DNA of 64,000 bases from the NCBI GenBank assembly GCA_022072405.1, contig JAJVHX010000008.1:156154-220153 (forward strand). Direction: 5' to 3'. A model generated the notes under the pieces. It was not told where the DNA came from, searched no databases, and was given only the letters and a program-made list of their open reading frames with translations. The DNA comes from Phycisphaerae bacterium. GTDB taxonomy: Bacteria; Planctomycetota; Phycisphaerae; UBA1845; CAIVHJ01. Below, in pieces: positions 61,409 through 64,000 of the stretch (position 1 is the first letter of the stretch; every line of letters starts with the position of its first letter). A program made the position numbers and the translations under genes.

Positions 61409-62459
61409 ACCGACCGGATTCTGGCAGGCACTCGAAACCGTCCCCGGCGCGGCCGCGGTGGATGCCGAGTGGAAAGCCCGGTTCGGGAACGATTATGGGA
61501 CGGCGAAGGCCTTCCTTCGTCCGAACGGCAAACTGGCATCTTCACATCCCTGCATGGTTCAACGCGGCTGCGGCTGTGAGCACGAAGTGGTCGTGCACGA
61601 TCCGGAGGACATTGTCGCCGTCTGCAGGTGCGAACGTGGATGCGAGACCTTTGCCCTGCGACGAGCCGACATCGTGGCCTATGAGCTGGATCGTCCGGCT
61701 CTCGACATGGCGCTCGCCAAGGTCTTCGACCTGATCGAAGAAACCGACGCGGGAACCGACCTTCCCGGAACGACGCGCATCGGCGTTTACTCTCCATACG
61801 CCGGATACCGTTTCCCGGTCTACCTGGCCATCCAGATCGAGCCCGACGATTTCAGCGAGGCAGTGGATGGTCTCCTGGGGAGGAATGGCACGCCGTTCAT
61901 TCTCTTGTCTCCCACACGGGAACTCTGCTCCGCGAAGGCGGAGAAGCGGCTGACCGACAAGCGGTCGGGCTTCGTGTCCCTGTCGGAAAGCGTTGCCATC
62001 GGTGACAAGCGACAACTTCGGCTCCTTCGTCCACTCGATGAAATCCTGGCGCAATTCCGCGGGGTCAATCTTCCGCCTCCAAAGGACGATGGTGCCACAG
62101 CCTTTTTCCCTACACCGCCGGATGCGTCATGGGGAGACGTGTCGATCCGCTTCAAGGACGGGCATACCGTCTCGGTCAAAGTCAAAACGGCCGGAGGCGT
62201 GTTCAATTACACGCAGATGGGCATGGCCAATAAGAAGAATGGGAACCCCACCGTTCAATGGGAGCTGCTCAAGGTATTCGCTGATGAACGTGGAGTATTG
62301 GACTGGAGCAGCAACAAGGCCCATAGACGCAACCAGAAACGCCGCGAACTCCTCGCCGCCAACCTGCGCTACTTCTTCCGCATCGAAGGCGATCCCTTCC
62401 GCCTGACGGATGACGGAAAGGGCTGGCAGGCACTCTTCCTCATCTCCCCCGACGAATAG
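61398..62459 (+). CDS. Unrecognised Cys-rich protein, LexA-linked
   Basis: A 353-residue protein from the ATG at 61398, inside the end of the preceding gene. Near residue 50 a cluster CMVQRGCGCEHE...CRCERGCETF suggests a zinc or Fe-S site. The centre carries LIEETDAGTDLPGTTRIGVYSPYAGYRFPVYLAIQIEPDDF. The C-terminal third has a possible winged helix (GGVFNYTQMGMANKKNGNPT). It belongs to no family I know. With the 388-residue protein it forms a two-gene unit under SOS-type control. Confidence 0.65.
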   Translation: MRNRPTGFWQALETVPGAAAVDAEWKARFGNDYGTAKAFLRPNGKLASSHPCMVQRGCGCEHEVVVHDPEDIVAVCRCERGCETFALRRADIVAYELDRPALDMALAKVFDLIEETDAGTDLPGTTRIGVYSPYAGYRFPVYLAIQIEPDDFSEAVDGLLGRNGTPFILLSPTRELCSAKAEKRLTDKRSGFVSLSESVAIGDKRQLRLLRPLDEILAQFRGVNLPPPKDDGATAFFPTPPDASWGDVSIRFKDGHTVSVKVKTAGGVFNYTQMGMANKKNGNPTVQWELLKVFADERGVLDWSSNKAHRRNQKRRELLAANLRYFFRIEGDPFRLTDDGKGWQALFLISPDE

Positions 62460-62473
62460 TCTGTTCTCCGAGT

Positions 62474-62766
62474 CAGCGAAATTTCGCTGGGCCTCCGGAA
62501 AAAAAATCAAAAAAAGTTTCCCCCCCGTAGCCCAGGCATCCGCCTGAAATCTCCGCATTTTCCTGTCCTTCGCCATCGACGCGCCGGGCCGTCCCGCCCC
62601 TCTCATCGAAATTTCGCCAAAGAGGGGTGACGGTCCGGCGAGACCCTCACCCTGGAAGAAACGCCCGGATGATCCGGGTGAACGCCCCCTGGGAGGTCCA
62701 TTCGCCGGACCCGCCTCCCAGGGGGCTTTTCGTTGATGCGCCCAAGTGCGCGAAAGGAGGTCCGGT
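62474..62766 (+). promoter_or_regulatory. Structured leader region with terminator-like attenuator (leader B)
   Basis: This 300-base gap has no gene. It contains a perfect palindrome CAGCGAAATTTCGCTG (62474-62489). A long hairpin follows (62582-62640): CGCCGG-G-CCGTC...CCCCTC/GAGGGG...GACGG-T-CCGGCG, whose loop again holds CGAAATTTCG. Next comes a strong stem-loop GCCCCCTGGGAGG/CCTCCCAGGGGGC plus TTTT (62684-62730), a typical terminator shape. The ribosome-binding site GGAGGTCCGG (62756-62765) can alternatively pair with CCGGAC...CCTCC (62705-62718), so attenuation is plausible. Confidence 0.55.
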
Positions 62767-63099
62767 ATGACGGATGTTGTGACAAAGGCGGCCCTGACTC
62801 CTGCCAGGAAACGCCTGGTCGAGCTGATGCAGGAGGTCAACTACGGGCGGATCGAGGGACTGCGCGTCCAAAACGGCGAGCCGGTCTTCGATCCCCCGCC
62901 CACCGTGCTGCGGCTGTTTCTGTTCGGCAAGGACAACGGGCCGAACGAATCCCGCGGCAACGACGGCTTCGCTCTGAAAAAGAAGGTGGCGGAGTTGTTC
63001 GAGGTCTTCGACCGGGAGCGTTCGCTCTCGATCCAGGAACTCATGATCGACAACGGATTGCCCGTCCGCATGACCGTGGCGGACGCGGTCCGGGTCTGA
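62767..63099 (+). CDS. Small element-encoded protein
   Basis: A 110-residue soluble protein from the ATG at 62767, with AAGGAGG six bases before it. It starts MTDVVTKAALTPARKRLVELMQEVNYGRIEGLRV and has a charged helix KKKVAELFEVFDRERSLSIQELMID. No family recognised. A hairpin CGGGTCTGA/TCAGACCCG (63091-63109) straddles its stop codon. Confidence 0.65.
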   Translation: MTDVVTKAALTPARKRLVELMQEVNYGRIEGLRVQNGEPVFDPPPTVLRLFLFGKDNGPNESRGNDGFALKKKVAELFEVFDRERSLSIQELMIDNGLPVRMTVADAVRV

Positions 63100-63109
63100 T
63101 TCAGACCCG
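63091..63109 (+). terminator. Stem-loop at the end of the small protein gene
   Basis: CGGGTCTGA-T-TCAGACCCG is a perfect inverted repeat that includes the stop codon. No T run follows, so it may stabilise or process the transcript rather than terminate it. Confidence 0.5.
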
Positions 63110-63126
63110 GCCATAGAGCACGGTCC

Positions 63127-63276
63127 ATCACCAGACAACAGACTGGCCGCAGAGCGGAGGTCGTTGTGGGTGTCGCCGATACCGGCGTACTCGCAACACC
63201 TCCGCTCGCTTCGTTTAGAGCGGTAGTCCCGGCATAGGTCGACACCCACACGAGCTCCTCCTCGGCCCCGAGGAGG
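63127..63276 (+). promoter_or_regulatory. Structured leader element, fold 2 (copy C), with Shine-Dalgarno hairpin
   Basis: The same order as copy A: CCAGACA, a GGCC-hairpin, then GTTGTGGGTG. GCGGAGG pairs with CCTCCGC (63154-63160/63199-63205) and GTTG with CAAC; GCCG-ATAC-CGGC caps it. Alternatively TGTGGGTGTCG (63165-63175) pairs perfectly with CGACACCCACA (63240-63250). CCTCCTCGG (63257-63265) and CCGAGGAGG (63268-63276) then trap the ribosome-binding site of the sigma-like gene at 63282. Confidence 0.6.
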
Positions 63277-63281
63277 CTCAG

Positions 63282-63869
63282 ATGGGTTTCGACAAACGCT
63301 ACGAAGGAATCGACGAGTATGCCGTTCAGATCATCAAGTACAAGGCAAGACAACTGGTCGGACGGGTGGGCTTCACCGAGTCCGACCGCGAGGACCTGGA
63401 GCAGGAGATGCTGATGGACCTGCTCCAACGCCTGCCCAAGTACAACCCCGACCGCGCCCAACGCAACACCTTCATCGCCCGCGTGGTGGAACACAAGATC
63501 GCCACCATCATCGAGGCGCGGAAGGCCGGACTGCGGGATTACCGGCTCTGCAATTGTTCGCTCAACGACCGCTTGGAAGACGAGGAAGGCGGCTCCGTCG
63601 AGCGTATGGAGACCATCGATCAGGAGGATTACCTGCGCCGCACGGGCAGACTTTCACGCCCTGCCTCCGAGTTGCGCGATCTCACCCTCGATGTTCGCAA
63701 GGCAATCGAGAAGCTTCCGCCCGAGCTGCGTGAACTGTGCAAGCGTCTCGATACCGACACCGTCACGGAGATCTCCCGCGACACCGGGATTCCGCGGGGG
63801 ACGATCTACGAGTCCATCAACAAGCTGCGCGCGATCTTCGAAGACGCCGGACTGAGGGACTACCTCTGA
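63282..63869 (+). CDS. Sigma-70-family factor
   Basis: A 195-residue sigma-like factor. Region 2 is seen in SDREDLEQEMLMDLLQRLPKYNPDRAQRNTFIARVVEHKIATIIEARKAG. Region 4 is in LPPELRELCKRLDTDTVTEISRDTGIPRGTIYESINKLR. Regions 1 and 3 are short. The start has AGGAGG (63271-63276) fully contained in a hairpin. Likely a late or element-specific sigma factor that directs element genes beyond the window. Confidence 0.85.
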   Translation: MGFDKRYEGIDEYAVQIIKYKARQLVGRVGFTESDREDLEQEMLMDLLQRLPKYNPDRAQRNTFIARVVEHKIATIIEARKAGLRDYRLCNCSLNDRLEDEEGGSVERMETIDQEDYLRRTGRLSRPASELRDLTLDVRKAIEKLPPELRELCKRLDTDTVTEISRDTGIPRGTIYESINKLRAIFEDAGLRDYL

Positions 63870-63890
63870 TCGTCCGACGGTCCGGGTCCG

Positions 63891-64000
63891 CCTCCGGTAG
63901 GTATTGACCGGGTCGGATGCATGGAAGGCGTCCGAGAGGTCGCCGAAAGCATCCGGCCCGGGCGCGCCCTCCAAAAGACCTTACTGAACGGAATGGAGGC
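63891..64000 (+). ncRNA. Structured leader element, fold 1 (copy D)
   Basis: CCTCCGGTAGGTAT (63891-63904) as in copy A. CCGGGTCGGATGC (63908-63920) pairs with GCATCCGGCCCGG (63949-63961) along 13 bp with one T-G wobble. A purine-rich internal loop and a GAGA-capped inner hairpin (63927-63944) follow. At the edge, CCCTCC (63967-63972) and GGAGG (63995-63999) repeat the trap pattern, so a gene probably starts just past 64000. Confidence 0.55.

Noticed and set aside
62474..63276. Element leaders as integron attC sites
   Set aside because: The GTTRRRY/RYYYAAC core pair is missing, no integron integrase is visible, and the stems lie directly before start codons.

Overview
The window looks like about 56 kb of chromosome from an uncultured, Gram-negative-type, menaquinone-using bacterium, plus the first 8 kb of an integrated element (55,936 to the right edge). 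I suspect Planctomycetota, possibly Phycisphaerae-like. The grounds are futalosine-type menaquinone synthesis, an ETF-menaquinone oxidoreductase, large exported S8 proteases with PKD domains and C-terminal anchors, RiPP-type precursors and abundant REP palindromes. This placement is inference, with moderate confidence.

Chromosome layout. 1-2.6 kb: MacA/MacB-type tripartite exporter. 2.6-4.2 kb: two-module iron/thiamine-type ABC permease. 4.5-10.7 kb: tandem paralogous exported subtilases. 10.8-28.9 kb: a propionate and fatty-acid catabolism region. It holds enoyl-CoA hydratases, citrate/methylcitrate synthase, methylisocitrate lyase and an MmgE/PrpD dehydratase. It also holds EtfB, EtfA and a membrane Fe-S oxidoreductase, and a split methylmalonyl-CoA mutase whose B12 subunit is fused to the MeaB-type G protein. 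An exported phosphatase, an anchored protein, a lipoprotein and a sulfotransferase lie between them. 29-35 kb: LolCDE/MacB-type ABC genes and two CNNM/CorC proteins. 35-41 kb: a greatly enlarged valyl-tRNA synthetase and a nitrilase-family protein. 41-44.9 kb: an exported ClpP-like protein, a DnaJ/CbpA co-chaperone, a short-chain dehydrogenase. 45-47.4 kb: tRNA-Leu and two RiPP-like precursor genes around a DMT transporter. 47.5-53.6 kb: a chemosensory operon (CheA, CheW, CheD, HDOD, CheY, CheX, CheR) without receptor or CheB. 54-55.6 kb: LuxR-type regulator and aminofutalosine synthase (mqnE). 55.86 kb: tRNA-Asn.

REP story. At least ten 25-28 bp palindromes built on the core CGGGCTAAAGCCCGCGGCTC occur, mostly as inverted pairs, and several lie inside genes without breaking the frame. 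In valS they form three clusters. One encloses a complete Y1 (REP-associated tyrosine, RAYT) transposase domain, so one open frame encodes synthetase-transposase-synthetase. In mqnE a REP pair adds about 34 residues just after the radical-SAM cysteines. Two near-identical ~80 bp MITE-like repeats carry a REP core between terminal inverted repeats.

Integrated element. Downstream of tRNA-Asn lie a DUF2924 protein, a large serine recombinase and an HTH protein (ATGA-coupled). A LexA-type repressor follows with a dyad operator inside its promoter, then two unrecognised proteins, a small protein and a sigma-70-like factor. The non-coding leaders are highly structured. Two related folds each recur, at opposite ends of the visible element, with different stem sequences but preserved pairing. 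Three leaders place the Shine-Dalgarno sequence of the next gene in or near a CCTCC/GGAGG pairing. I regard this leader-RNA set and the RAYT-split valS as the most novel material here.
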